Positions 41,814-52,425 of a DNA stretch of 64,000 nt are shown one piece after another. This stretch comes from Achromobacter spanius. Its GTDB lineage: Bacteria; Pseudomonadota; Gammaproteobacteria; Burkholderiales; Burkholderiaceae_B. Each line of letters opens with the position of its first letter. Positions within the stretch are counted from its first letter, which is position 1. The translations under genes were made by a program, and so were the position numbers. The stretch spans positions 3,038,001 to 3,102,000 of the forward strand of contig NZ_CP034689.1 in assembly GCF_003994415.1 (NCBI RefSeq). Direction: 5' to 3'. The notes under the pieces were generated by a model. It was given only the letters and a program-made list of their open reading frames with translations, was not told the origin of the DNA and did no database searches.

Positions 41814-42635
41814 TCACTTCCCCGCGCGGATCGATTCCAGCCTTTGCGCCAATGACGCGGTGGACAGTTCGCCCACGCGCAAATCCACCAAGCGGCCCTG
41901 GGCATCCAGGAACAGCGTGGCGGGCAGGCCGCGATTGCTGAATTTGCGCGACGCCTCGCCCGCCGGGTCGATCAGTACGTTCCGCAAGCCGGGCGCGTGT
42001 TCGTCCAGGAATTTCGTCACGTCGCGCGGGGCTTCCGCCTGGTTCAGGAAAACAAAGTTGACGTCCGGATTGGCAGCCTGCGCGGCGGCAAACGCCGGCA
42101 TTTCGCGGCGGCACGGCGGGCACCAGCTAGCCCACAGGTTGATGACGGTGGGCTTGCCCTGAAAGGCGGATAGCGCGGAGGGGGCGCCGTCCAAGTTCTG
42201 TACCGCCAAGGCAGCCAGTTCAGGCTGCGGCTGCGGCGAGGCCGCCAGCCAGCGCCCGCCGCCCAGCCATGCCACGCTGGCCAGCGCCAAGGCGCCCAGC
42301 AAGGCCACACGCGGCGCGCGGCGCCGGATCACGGCGGCAATCGCATAGACCCAGGCAGCGGCGAGCCCGGCCAGGCCAATCCATCCGCCGTCGCGCAGGT
42401 CCAGCATCTTGATCGGGTCGGGCAGATAGTGGTCGCGGTACTGCCAGACGAAGGCGACGCGCGCGGCCAGCAAACCTATGACCAGCGTCCGCCACAACAC
42501 CGTGCTCAGGCGGGCCGCGTCCTCGCGCTGACGATTGAACAGGTGCGCCGCCAGCAGGCCGACCAGGGCGGCAGCGATCAAAATCGCCAATTCAGTCGGA
42601 AATACCAGCGGGCCGATACGGATGGCGGGGCTCAT
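41814..42635 (-). CDS. Membrane-anchored TlpA/ResA-like thioredoxin with an Lgt-like N-terminal domain
   Basis: A 273-residue protein. The N-terminal 125 residues hold three or four membrane helices that resemble the start of prolipoprotein diacylglyceryl transferase (IGPLVFPTELAILIAAALVG, ARVAFVWQYRDHYLPDPIKM, LDLRDGGWIGLAGL). The C-terminal domain is a TlpA-type thioredoxin with active site WCPPC (171-175) in VINLWASWCPPCRREMP, then VLIDPAGEASRKFSNRGLPATLFLD with the cis-Pro loop. It should act in the periplasm in thiol-disulfide exchange. Its start overlaps the stop of a 27-codon ORF upstream. Confidence 0.87.
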   Translation of the reverse strand: MSPAIRIGPLVFPTELAILIAAALVGLLAAHLFNRQREDAARLSTVLWRTLVIGLLAARVAFVWQYRDHYLPDPIKMLDLRDGGWIGLAGLAAAWVYAIAAVIRRRAPRVALLGALALASVAWLGGGRWLAASPQPQPELAALAVQNLDGAPSALSAFQGKPTVINLWASWCPPCRREMPAFAAAQAANPDVNFVFLNQAEAPRDVTKFLDEHAPGLRNVLIDPAGEASRKFSNRGLPATLFLDAQGRLVDLRVGELSTASLAQRLESIRAGK

Positions 42636-42715
42636 TTCCCGCCCTCGGTCGTCGCCGTGCGCGCCTGCATCAGCTTGGTAAGGGGCCCCGCGTGGTCCTT
42701 GATGTTGAATTCCAT
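42632..42715 (-). CDS. Small ORF (27 residues) coupled to the TlpA-like gene
   Basis: ATG at 42715 with GGGAAG 6 bases upstream, encoding MEFNIKDHAGPLTKLMQART then TATTEGGK-like residues, and a TGA that overlaps the ATG of the next gene (ATGA, 42632-42635). It may be a genuine small protein, a coupling leader for the downstream gene, or the remnant of a larger gene. I do not recognise it. Confidence 0.4.
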   Translation of the reverse strand: MEFNIKDHAGPLTKLMQARTATTEGGK

Positions 42716-42886
42716 GTTTGCTTCCCGGATGAAGCCGGCAAGCCTAGCATGGCGCGCAGGCGGTGCCGGGCCGCTTTCCGGCACGGTCTTGCAGTAACGC
42801 TAAAATGGCGGCTCGCGGCTGGCCATCCAGCCCTTTTTGCATTGTTTTCCTGCATTCCTATTCTTGCGCCTCGCGCTCCCCTGATC

Positions 42887-43675
42887 ATGAAAAAACTGAC
42901 TGCTGTTTTCCTCGTGTCCGCGACCACGTTGCTGACCGCCTGCGGCCCCAGCGACGACGCCAAGCCGACCGCCGGCGCGCCGGCCGCCGCCAGGAAGGTG
43001 GTGGTGGGCCTGGATGACAACTTCCCCCCCATGGGTTTCCGCGACGCCAGCAACCAGATCGTCGGTTTCGACATCGACATGGCCAAGGAAGCCAGCAAGC
43101 GCCTGGGCATGGAAGTGGAATTCAAGCCCATCGACTGGAGCGCCAAGGAAGCTGAACTCAACGGCAAGCGCGTCGACGTCCTCTGGAACGGCCTGACCAT
43201 CACCGAAGAGCGCAAGAAGAACATCAGCTTCACCGCGCCCTACATGGCCAACCACCAGATCATCATCGTGGGCACCGCCTCGCCCGTGAAGGTCAAGAAC
43301 GACCTGGCCGGCAAGACCATCGGCGCCCAGGACGGCAGCAGCGCCACCGACGCCATCGCCCGTGACCCCGTGGCCGCCCAGATCAAGGAAGTGAAGAAGT
43401 TCGGCGACAACGTCACCGCGCTGATGGACCTGGCCGCCGGCCGCCTGGACGCGATCGTGGTGGACGAAGTGGTGGGCCGCTACCTGATCAGCAAGCGCGC
43501 GGGCGAATACCGCGTGCTGGAAGAGAACTTCGGCACCGAAGACTACGGCGTGGGCGTGCGCAAGGACGACACCGAATTGCTGGGTCAGCTGGACAAGACG
43601 CTGAATTCCATGAAGCAGGACGGCACCGCCGGGCGCATCGCCACCCAGTGGTTCGGCGCCAACATCATCAAGTAA
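42887..43675 (+). CDS. Amino-acid ABC transporter substrate-binding lipoprotein
   Basis: A 262-residue SBP_bac_3 protein with a lipoprotein signal (MKKLTAVFLVSATTLLTACG, lipidated Cys19). Landmarks: VVVGLDDNFPPMGFRDASNQ, IVGFDIDMAKEASKRLGMEV, DVLWNGLTITEERKKNISFT, LAGKTIGAQDGSSATDAIAR and AGRLDAIVVDEVVGRY. This is the polar amino-acid/cystine type binding fold. It is followed by its permease and ATPase with small gaps, so the three form an operon. Confidence 0.92.
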   Translation: MKKLTAVFLVSATTLLTACGPSDDAKPTAGAPAAARKVVVGLDDNFPPMGFRDASNQIVGFDIDMAKEASKRLGMEVEFKPIDWSAKEAELNGKRVDVLWNGLTITEERKKNISFTAPYMANHQIIIVGTASPVKVKNDLAGKTIGAQDGSSATDAIARDPVAAQIKEVKKFGDNVTALMDLAAGRLDAIVVDEVVGRYLISKRAGEYRVLEENFGTEDYGVGVRKDDTELLGQLDKTLNSMKQDGTAGRIATQWFGANIIK

Positions 43676-43696
43676 GCGGCGCGCGAACTCTTTTCA

Positions 43697-44350
43697 ATGG
43701 ACTACGTACTCTCTCTGTTGGGGCCGATGGCGGAAGGCGCGAAAGTGACCTTGACGCTGTTCTTCATTACCTTGGCCCTGGCAGTGCCCCTGGGCCTGGT
43801 GCTGGCGCTGGCGCGCATTTCCAAGTGGCCGCTGCTCAGCAACCTGGTCAACGGCTATATCTGGCTGATGCGCGGCACGCCGCTCATGCTGCAGATGCTG
43901 TTCATCTACTTCGCGCTGCCGTTCGTGCCGGTGGTGGGCGTGCGGCTGCCGGACTTTCCGGCGGCCGTGGTGGCCTTCGCGCTGAACTACGCGGCGTATT
44001 TTGCCGAGATCTTCCGCGCGGGCATCCAGTCGGTGGACCGTGGCCAGTACGAAGGCAGCAAGGTGCTGGGCATGACCTATCTGCAAACACTGCGCCGCAT
44101 CGTGCTGCCGCAGATGGTGCAGCGGGTGCTGCCGCCGATGAGCAACGAAACCATCACGCTGGTCAAGGACACCTCGCTGATCTACGTGCTGGCCTTGAAC
44201 GACATCCTGCGTACCGCGCGCGGCATCGTGCAGCGTGATTTCACCACTACGCCGTTCCTGGTGGCCGCGGCCTTTTATCTGCTCATGACGCTTGTCCTGA
44301 CGTGGTTCTTCCAGCACATGGAAAAGCGCTATGCCAAATATGACCAATAA
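43697..44350 (+). CDS. Amino-acid ABC transporter permease
   Basis: A 217-residue HisM-type permease with about five membrane helices and the EAA loop (EIFRAGIQSVDRGQYEGSKV, LGMTYLQTLRRIVLPQM), which contacts the ATPase. The single permease gene implies a homodimeric channel. Its last 20 bases overlap the ATPase start at 44331. Confidence 0.93.
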   Translation: MDYVLSLLGPMAEGAKVTLTLFFITLALAVPLGLVLALARISKWPLLSNLVNGYIWLMRGTPLMLQMLFIYFALPFVPVVGVRLPDFPAAVVAFALNYAAYFAEIFRAGIQSVDRGQYEGSKVLGMTYLQTLRRIVLPQMVQRVLPPMSNETITLVKDTSLIYVLALNDILRTARGIVQRDFTTTPFLVAAAFYLLMTLVLTWFFQHMEKRYAKYDQ

Positions 44351-45143
44351 TCCGCCGGCAGCCGCCGCCGCGCCGACGGGCCGGCCCGTCATGATCCAGG
44401 CCAGCGCCATCAGCAAGTCGTTCGGCGCGAACCGCGTGCTGGACAAGGTGTCGCTAACGCTCGAACAGGGCGAAGTGGTGGCGGTGATTGGCCCGTCCGG
44501 CTCGGGCAAGAGCACGTTCCTGCGTTGCCTGAACCACCTTGAAACCATCGATGAAGGCAGTATCGAAGTCGAAGGTGAAATGATGGCGCGCGCCGGTGAC
44601 GACGGCCGCAGCCACTACGCCAGCGATGGCGACGTGCGCCGCATTTGCCGCAAGATGGGCATGGTGTTTCAGTCGTTCAACCTGTTCCCGCACATGACGG
44701 TGCTGCAAAACATCATCGAAGCGCCGATCACCGTCAAGGCCATGTCCAAGGCGCAGATCATCCCCAAGGCGGAAGAACTGCTGCGCAAGGTTGGCCTGCT
44801 GAACAAGCGCGACAACTATCCCACGCGCCTGTCGGGGGGGCAGAAACAGCGCGTGGCGATTGCGCGCGCGCTGGCGATGGAGCCCGACATCATGCTGTTC
44901 GACGAGCCCACGTCCGCGCTGGACCCGGAATTAACGGGTGAGGTGCTGCGCACCATGAAGCAGTTGGCCGACGAACGCATGACCATGCTGGTCGTCACGC
45001 ACGAAATGGGCTTCGCGCGCGAAGTGGCGCATCGTGTCATCTTCATGGACGAAGGCCGCATCGTCGAAGAAGCGCCGTCGGCGGAATTCTTCCGCGCCCC
45101 GCAGCAGGCGCGCACCCGGGAATTCCTGGCGCACATGCTTTAA
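44331..45143 (+). CDS. Amino-acid ABC transporter ATP-binding protein
   Basis: A 270-residue GlnQ/HisP-type ATPase: Walker A GPSGSGKST, Q-loop MVFQSFNLFPHMTV, signature LSGGQKQRV, Walker B IMLFDEPTSALDPE and switch His in VVTHEMGFAREVA. It has a slightly longer helical domain insert (MARAGDDGRSHYASDGDVRR) than GlnQ. Two in-frame starts (44331 and 44340) lie inside the permease gene; the first has GGAAAAG upstream and is preferred. A terminator follows the stop. Confidence 0.94.
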   Translation: MPNMTNNPPAAAAAPTGRPVMIQASAISKSFGANRVLDKVSLTLEQGEVVAVIGPSGSGKSTFLRCLNHLETIDEGSIEVEGEMMARAGDDGRSHYASDGDVRRICRKMGMVFQSFNLFPHMTVLQNIIEAPITVKAMSKAQIIPKAEELLRKVGLLNKRDNYPTRLSGGQKQRVAIARALAMEPDIMLFDEPTSALDPELTGEVLRTMKQLADERMTMLVVTHEMGFAREVAHRVIFMDEGRIVEEAPSAEFFRAPQQARTREFLAHML

Positions 45144-45177
45144 GGCCGCTACGGCAATTCGGCAAAAGAGGGACAGG

Positions 45178-45215
45178 CCGGCGCGTAATTTCATGAGAAA
45201 TTGACGCGCCGGTTT
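45178..45215 (+). terminator. Terminator of the amino-acid ABC operon
   Basis: CCGGCGCGTAATTT (45178-45191) pairs with AAATTGACGCGCCGG (45198-45212) with a one-base bulge, forming a 14-bp stem and six-base loop, followed by TTT. It starts 35 bp after the ATPase stop. Confidence 0.8.
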
Positions 45216-45265
45216 CCATAATGGCGGGCACAACGTTGTTCCTATTCCTCTCCGCCTGACATTCC

Positions 45266-46825
45266 ATGCCCCTTCGGTTTCCCTTTTTTCCGCGCCGCGC
45301 ATTCCCCGGCTGGCTGGTTCTGCTCGCCTTGGCCGGTTGGCTGGCAGCCCTGGCCTGGGCGCGCTGGCTGACTTTGCCCGACGAAGGCCGCTACGCGGGC
45401 GTCGCCTGGGAAATGCTGCGCAGCCATTCGCCCATGGTGCCGCTGCTGGATGGCATGCCGTACTTCCACAAGCCGCCGCTGTATTACTGGCTGGCGCAGA
45501 TAAGCTACGCGCTCTTTGGCGTGCATGAATTCAGCGCGCGCCTGCCGTCGCTGCTGGGCGCGTGGAGCGCGGGGGCGGGGCTGTATGCGTTCGTGTCGCG
45601 CTACCGCAATGTGGCGCAGGCGCGCTGGTCGGTTGCGGTGCTGGGTTTGATGCCCCTGTTCTTCGGCGCCGCGCAGTTCGCCAATATGGATATGTTGGTG
45701 GCCAGCATGATCACGCTGTGCATCCTGGCGGCCGCCGACACCGCCTTGCGCCGCGAAGAAGGTCGACCATTTCGCGCCATGTCGATCGCAACCGGTGTGC
45801 TGGCCGCGCTGGCCGTGTTGGCCAAGGGCTTGATTGGCCTGGCCTTGCCCGGCGCCATTGTGCTGGCCTGGCTGCTGCTGCGGCGCGACTGGCGCGGCAT
45901 GCGGGCCTTGCTGTGGGCGCCGGCCTTGCTGGCGTTCGTCTTGGTTGCCGTGCCTTGGTTTGCGCTGATGCAGATGAAGTTTCCCGGCTTCTACCATTAC
46001 TTCTTCGTCTACCAGCACTTCGAACGCTTCGCGCAAAGCGGCTTCAACAACGCGCAACCGTTCTGGTTCTATGTGCCTATCGTGCTGGGTCTGGCCTTGC
46101 CATGGTCAATCTGGGGCGTGGCGATTTTTACCCGCGCGTTCTGGCGTGAAGCCGATCCGCAGGGGGTGCGCCGGCTGATGGCGATCTGGATCGCGGTGGT
46201 GATGGTGTTCTTTTCCATCCCGCAATCGAAGCTGATCGGCTATGTGCTGCCGGTGTTTCCGCCGTTGGCTTTCCTGATCAGTGAGCGTCTCGCGCCCGCC
46301 TGGGCGGCGGGCAAGCGGCGGGGCGCAAGCATTGCAGTCGTGGCGGCGGCCATCATCTGCCTTGGAGCCATCGTCGCGGCGGCGTTCAACCCGCGCGGTA
46401 GCGCCGGCCCGACCATGAAGGACTTGCGTGGCGAAATGCGGCCGCAAGACACGCAGGTTGCGCTGCACGCCTTGCCATTCGATCTGGGTTTCTACACGCA
46501 GGCGTCCGCGCCCGCGTGGATCGTCGACAACTGGAACGACCCCGAGGTTCGCACGCGCGACAACTGGCGCAAGGAACTGTACGACGCCGCCCAGTTCGAC
46601 CCTGCTGCCGGCAAGCGGGTCTTGATTCAAAACGAAGATTTGACCGCGCGGCTTTGCGCGGCGGCCGACGGTACGCGCTTCTGGATCTGGGGCCGCGACG
46701 ATGACGCCGTGCGCTATCCCGCGATCACTGGCGTGGCGCCGCGCTTGCCGGGCGCCACGCGCGCGGTATGGCGGCTGGATGTCGATGCCGCTTTCCGTCT
46801 ACGGATGTGCGGCGGCACGCGGTAA
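45266..46825 (+). CDS. ArnT-like membrane glycosyltransferase (GT-C, PMT family)
   Basis: A 519-residue integral membrane protein with about 11-12 helices and a C-terminal soluble part. The first periplasmic loop carries the GT-C acidic motif LPDEGRYAGVAWEM and HKPPLYYWLAQISY, as in ArnT and related undecaprenyl-phosphate sugar transferases. It may modify lipid A or an O-antigen, but the sugar and acceptor cannot be read from sequence. It is a single-gene unit between terminators. Confidence 0.88.
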   Translation: MPLRFPFFPRRAFPGWLVLLALAGWLAALAWARWLTLPDEGRYAGVAWEMLRSHSPMVPLLDGMPYFHKPPLYYWLAQISYALFGVHEFSARLPSLLGAWSAGAGLYAFVSRYRNVAQARWSVAVLGLMPLFFGAAQFANMDMLVASMITLCILAAADTALRREEGRPFRAMSIATGVLAALAVLAKGLIGLALPGAIVLAWLLLRRDWRGMRALLWAPALLAFVLVAVPWFALMQMKFPGFYHYFFVYQHFERFAQSGFNNAQPFWFYVPIVLGLALPWSIWGVAIFTRAFWREADPQGVRRLMAIWIAVVMVFFSIPQSKLIGYVLPVFPPLAFLISERLAPAWAAGKRRGASIAVVAAAIICLGAIVAAAFNPRGSAGPTMKDLRGEMRPQDTQVALHALPFDLGFYTQASAPAWIVDNWNDPEVRTRDNWRKELYDAAQFDPAAGKRVLIQNEDLTARLCAAADGTRFWIWGRDDDAVRYPAITGVAPRLPGATRAVWRLDVDAAFRLRMCGGTR

Positions 46826-46851
46826 ACGGACTTGCCCGTCTATCCGTAATA

Positions 46852-46888
46852 AAAAAGCCGGCAGCCCTTGAAAGGTTGCCGGCTTTTT
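46852..46888. terminator. Bidirectional terminator between the ArnT-like gene and icd
   Basis: AAAAAGCCGGCAGCC (46852-46866) pairs with GGTTGCCGGCTTTTT (46874-46888), one mismatch, seven-base loop, with A and T runs at the ends. It lies between two convergent stop codons. Confidence 0.9.
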
Positions 46889-46921
46889 GTGCTGGCGGCA
46901 AGTGCCGCCAAGCATTGACGC

Positions 46922-49150
<2,229 letters not shown>

Positions 49151-49535
49151 GATCCTTGAATCTGTTCGGCGCATAGCGCTTTCGGCGCAAACCCGAACAT
49201 GCTAAGCGGCGTACGCCGGTAGATGTTGTCGAGAGTGGGTTCGTATGGGCAGATGCGGGGCAGGCTCCGGATCTACTCAACTTGGCAGCGCCCGTCCTTT
49301 ATTTGATGCCCGGTCGCCCGGTCATCCTGGAAGGTACGGCTGCCACGAAGGCGGTATTGTAATACCGCGACACGCTTGACGCGCAGGGAAATCACCGATA
49401 AAGCCTGCGTTATGGACTCGATATCGCAGCAATACGGCTTCGATATGGGTTTCAGAAACCGAATTGGCCAACAATTCCGCAGCCCGGCGGCCGCGCGATT
49501 TGACAAATTTCCACGACGCGCGCAAGCTTCCCGCC
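49151..49535. other. Divergent icd-ilvA upstream region
   Basis: 385 bp without a convincing gene. It contains an 18-bp perfect dyad at 49351-49368 and, for ilvA, TTGACA at 49500-49505 with only a poor -10 (AAGCTT-like near 49524). TTGACG at 49376 with GATAAA at 49397 is a second weak promoter candidate with a 15-bp spacer. No frame here has protein-like composition. Confidence 0.45.
49351..49368. promoter_or_regulatory. 18-bp palindrome upstream of icd and ilvA
   Basis: GCGGTATT-GT-AATACCGC is a perfect 8-bp inverted repeat with a 2-base centre. It lies 201 bp upstream of the icd start and 185 bp upstream of the ilvA leader peptide. Its form fits a dimeric repressor or activator site; the regulator is unknown. 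Confidence 0.5.
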
Positions 49536-49598
49536 ATGAATTTCGTCGCCGTCCGCATTGCGCTGATTATTACCATCATTCCGAAAATGGTGGGTTAG
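49536..49598 (+). CDS. ilvA leader peptide (putative attenuation leader)
   Basis: A 20-residue ORF, MNFVAVRIALIITIIPKMVG, with five isoleucines, three valines, one leucine and one threonine. The core is ATT GCG CTG ATT ATT ACC ATC ATT. It is followed after 25 bases by an intrinsic terminator and then by ilvA, the first enzyme of isoleucine synthesis. This is the architecture of ribosome-mediated attenuation in ilv operons. No Shine-Dalgarno is evident, and a TTGACA box 31 bp upstream could place the transcript start at or near the ATG (leaderless). Translation is an inference. Confidence 0.7.
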   Translation: MNFVAVRIALIITIIPKMVG

Positions 49599-49623
49599 CG
49601 CGCGACCGCAACAGTCACAGCCA

Positions 49624-49647
49624 CCCGCCCCACGAGGCGGGTTTTTT
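49624..49647 (+). terminator. Attenuator terminator upstream of ilvA
   Basis: CCCGCC (49624-49629), loop CCACGA, GGCGGG (49636-49641), then six T (49642-49647): a canonical intrinsic terminator in front of ilvA. GGTGG(G) at 49589-49594, overlapping the end of the leader ORF, can pair with CCACC (49621-49625) or CCCAC (49629-49633). Either pairing overlaps the 5' arm and would act as an antiterminator when a ribosome stalls at the Ile codons. Confidence 0.8.
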
Positions 49648-49694
49648 GTGGCCGCCTCTGCCGGGCAAGCCTTCCCAACGCAGAGAAACCCCCC

Positions 49695-51260
49695 ATGCAA
49701 ACCGCTACGACAGACACCGCATTCCAGCACGGCAACGCCTCGCCCATGGCGTACCTGCGTCAGATCCTTAGCGCCCGGATCTACGACATTGCCCGTGAAA
49801 CCGAACTGGATCTGGCTCGCGGCTTGTCGGCGCGGTTGAACAACACCGTCTACCTGAAGCGCGAAGACAACCAGCCCGTGTTCTCCTTCAAGGTGCGCGG
49901 CGCCTACAACAAGATGCGCAATACGCCGCAGGCCGCGCTGGACCGGGGCGTGATCACCGCGTCGGCCGGCAACCACGCCCAAGGCGTGGCCATTTCCGCC
50001 GCCCGCCTGGGCGTGCGCGCCATCATCGTGGTGCCGCAGACCGCGCCGCAGGTGAAGGTGGATGCGGTGCGCGCCCATGGCGGCCCGACCGTCACCGTGG
50101 TGCAGGCGGGCGATTCCTATAGCGATGCCTATGCGCACGCGCAGACGCTGGCGCAGCAGCAGGACCTGACCTTCGTGCCCGCGTTTGACGACCCCTACGT
50201 CATCGCGGGCCAGGGCACCGTGGGCATGGAGATCCTGCGCCAGCATGCCGGGCCGCTGCATGCGGTGTTCGTGCCGATAGGCGGCGGCAGCCTGGCGGCC
50301 GGCGTGTCGGCCTATGTGAAAGCGGTGGACCCGTCGGTCAAGGTGATTGGTGTGCAGACCGTGGATTCTTGCGCGATGGCGCAGTCGATCAAGGCCGGCC
50401 AACGAGTCAGCCTGGCCGAAGTGGGGCTGTTTTCGGACGGCACGGCGGTCAAGCTGGTGGGCGAGGAAACCTTCCGCCTGTGCCGCGAATACCTGGACGA
50501 GATCATCCTGGTGGACACCGATGCGGTGTGCGCGGCCATCAAGGACGTGTTCCTGGATACACGTAGCGTGCTGGAACCCGCCGGCGCGCTGGCGGTGGCG
50601 GGTCTTAAACAGTACGTCGAACGCGAAAACGCGCAAGGCCTGTCGATGGTGGCCATCACGTCAGGCGCCAACATGAATTTCGACCGCCTGCGTTTCGTGG
50701 CCGACCGCGCCGAAGTGGGCGAGGCGCGCGAAGCGGTGTTCGCCGTGACCGTGCCCGAGGAACGCGGCAGCTTTCGCCGTTTCTGCCGCGTGATCGGTCA
50801 GCGCAGCGTGACGGAATTCAACTACCGCATTGCGGATGCGCACACCGCGCACATCTTCGTCAGCATGCAGATTGCGCGGCGCGGCGATGCCGGCGAGATC
50901 ATGGCGGCGCTGCAAGAGCAGGGCTTTTCGGTCAGCGACCTGACGCATAACGAAGTGTCCAAGCAGCACATCCGCTACATGGTGGGCGGGCGCTCGCCAT
51001 TGGCGGGCGGCGAACGGCTGTTCCGCTTTGAGTTTCCGGAACGTCCCGGCGCGCTGATGAAGTTCTTGTCGGAGATGGCGCCCAACTGGAATATCAGCCT
51101 GTTCCACTACCGCAACCAGGGCGCGGACTTCAGTTCGGCGCTGGTGGGCATTCAGGCGCCCTTGGCGGATAGCGCGGCCTTGGATGCGTTCCTGCTGCAA
51201 CTGGGCTACGCGCATTTTGAGGAAACCGACAACGAGGCGTATCGGCAGTTTTTGATTTGA
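49695..51260 (+). CDS. ilvA: Threonine ammonia-lyase (biosynthetic threonine deaminase)
   Basis: A 521-residue PLP enzyme that converts threonine to 2-oxobutanoate, the committed step to isoleucine. The PLP lysine is K66 in VFSFKVRGAYNKM, followed by ITASAGNHAQGVAISA and the glycine loop PIGGGSLAAGVSAYVK. Two ACT-like regulatory repeats follow (AVFAVTVPEERGSFRRFCRV and LFRFEFPERPGALMKFLSEM), which give isoleucine feedback control and mark the biosynthetic rather than the short catabolic enzyme. It lies 48 bp after the attenuator. No other ilv gene is adjacent. Confidence 0.95.
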   Translation: MQTATTDTAFQHGNASPMAYLRQILSARIYDIARETELDLARGLSARLNNTVYLKREDNQPVFSFKVRGAYNKMRNTPQAALDRGVITASAGNHAQGVAISAARLGVRAIIVVPQTAPQVKVDAVRAHGGPTVTVVQAGDSYSDAYAHAQTLAQQQDLTFVPAFDDPYVIAGQGTVGMEILRQHAGPLHAVFVPIGGGSLAAGVSAYVKAVDPSVKVIGVQTVDSCAMAQSIKAGQRVSLAEVGLFSDGTAVKLVGEETFRLCREYLDEIILVDTDAVCAAIKDVFLDTRSVLEPAGALAVAGLKQYVERENAQGLSMVAITSGANMNFDRLRFVADRAEVGEAREAVFAVTVPEERGSFRRFCRVIGQRSVTEFNYRIADAHTAHIFVSMQIARRGDAGEIMAALQEQGFSVSDLTHNEVSKQHIRYMVGGRSPLAGGERLFRFEFPERPGALMKFLSEMAPNWNISLFHYRNQGADFSSALVGIQAPLADSAALDAFLLQLGYAHFEETDNEAYRQFLI

Positions 51261-51273
51261 GCAGACAGCGGGC

Positions 51274-52245
51274 TCAGCCTCGCTTGCAGTTAGCCTTGGT
51301 AGGCAGTGCCACGCCGGGCTTGAGCTGCAAGGTGGCGCGGCCCGGGCCCTGCGTCAGTTGCAGTGTGGCGCCGCGCCAGGCGGGCACGTCATCAAAGAGC
51401 ACATCGCGCTTGGCCGACGACGGATACAGCGGGTCGGGACGGTTGAATTCAATGGTGGGCAAGGTCAGGCACGTGTCCTTGATATCCAGGCGCGCCAGTT
51501 CGCGGCCGTCGCTTAAACGCACCGCGCGAAACGCCAGCGGCGTGTCCACGAATTTGACGACTTCCGGCACGATCCGCAGGTCGCCCTGCGCATCCTTGAC
51601 GCGTGTGGCGGGCTGCACCACCACAACATCGCGGCCAGGCGGAATGGCCAGGTAGGCCACGTCGCCGTCCACATCCAGCAGCTTGCCCGCGCCCAGGTTC
51701 AGCGCCTTGAGCGGCGCGTGGCGGATCGTGACCGTTTCGGACCAAGCCGTTTCCACGCGAGTCCACCCTGGCATTCGCGCGTCTTCAAAGCGGGTGGCGG
51801 CCGGGCGGCTGCGTTCGCGCTGGTCGGCGAGCGCAACGCGCTTTACACGCAGCGCGCCGTCTACCACCTGCAAGTGCGCCAGGACGGTGTCGGCGCTGCC
51901 GCTGGTGAAGTAGGCCAGCACCGCGTCGGTCTCCAGCACCTTGGCATTGCCCGCGCAAAAGAAAGCATTGGCGTCCGGGTGCTTGCCGTCGGGATACAGC
52001 AGCCGACCGACGTCCCGGCCGCAAAGCTTGTTGCCCTGAAAGGTGATGGTGGTAGTGCGCGTGTTCTGACGCTGGCCGGTGTTCCAGTCGCCGCGGCTTG
52101 ATGTTGCGACATCCACCATCAGGCCGTTGCTGTCGTAGAGCACGTCGGCGTTCGCCGGGGCGCTGGCGGGGCCCAAAAGCAGCAGCCCGAACAGCAGGCC
52201 GAAAAACTGGCTTGCACGTAACGTCGGGATGCGACTTCGGGTCAT
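51274..52245 (-). CDS. Secreted hypothetical protein
   Basis: A 323-residue protein with a signal peptide (FFGLLFGLLLLGPASAPANA, cleavage at ANA-DVL). The mature part starts VLYDSNGLMVDVATSSRGDW, contains cysteines in NKLCGRDVG, FFCAGNAK, KDTCLTLP and the final NCKRG, and is rich in beta-like stretches. Not recognised. It converges with ilvA (13 bp between stops). Confidence 0.65.
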   Translation of the reverse strand: MTRSRIPTLRASQFFGLLFGLLLLGPASAPANADVLYDSNGLMVDVATSSRGDWNTGQRQNTRTTTITFQGNKLCGRDVGRLLYPDGKHPDANAFFCAGNAKVLETDAVLAYFTSGSADTVLAHLQVVDGALRVKRVALADQRERSRPAATRFEDARMPGWTRVETAWSETVTIRHAPLKALNLGAGKLLDVDGDVAYLAIPPGRDVVVVQPATRVKDAQGDLRIVPEVVKFVDTPLAFRAVRLSDGRELARLDIKDTCLTLPTIEFNRPDPLYPSSAKRDVLFDDVPAWRGATLQLTQGPGRATLQLKPGVALPTKANCKRG

Positions 52246-52425
52246 CGGCGGGTTTCCTGGGATGGATGCAAGGGTGAATATATACCGCCTGCAATGGGCC
52301 GGGGGCGGCCTGGCCCTGGCGCGACTGATGAAAATTCAGCTTGATATAAGAATGTTATTACATTACATTTACGACCCGTTTTCATCTCTTTCCATGCCGC
52401 GCCAACCGGACGCGGCGGCCGTTTC

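Noticed and set aside
49273..49506. 77-codon minus-strand ORF upstream of icd
   Set aside because: No Shine-Dalgarno or family motif; it overlaps the palindrome and the putative ilvA promoter.
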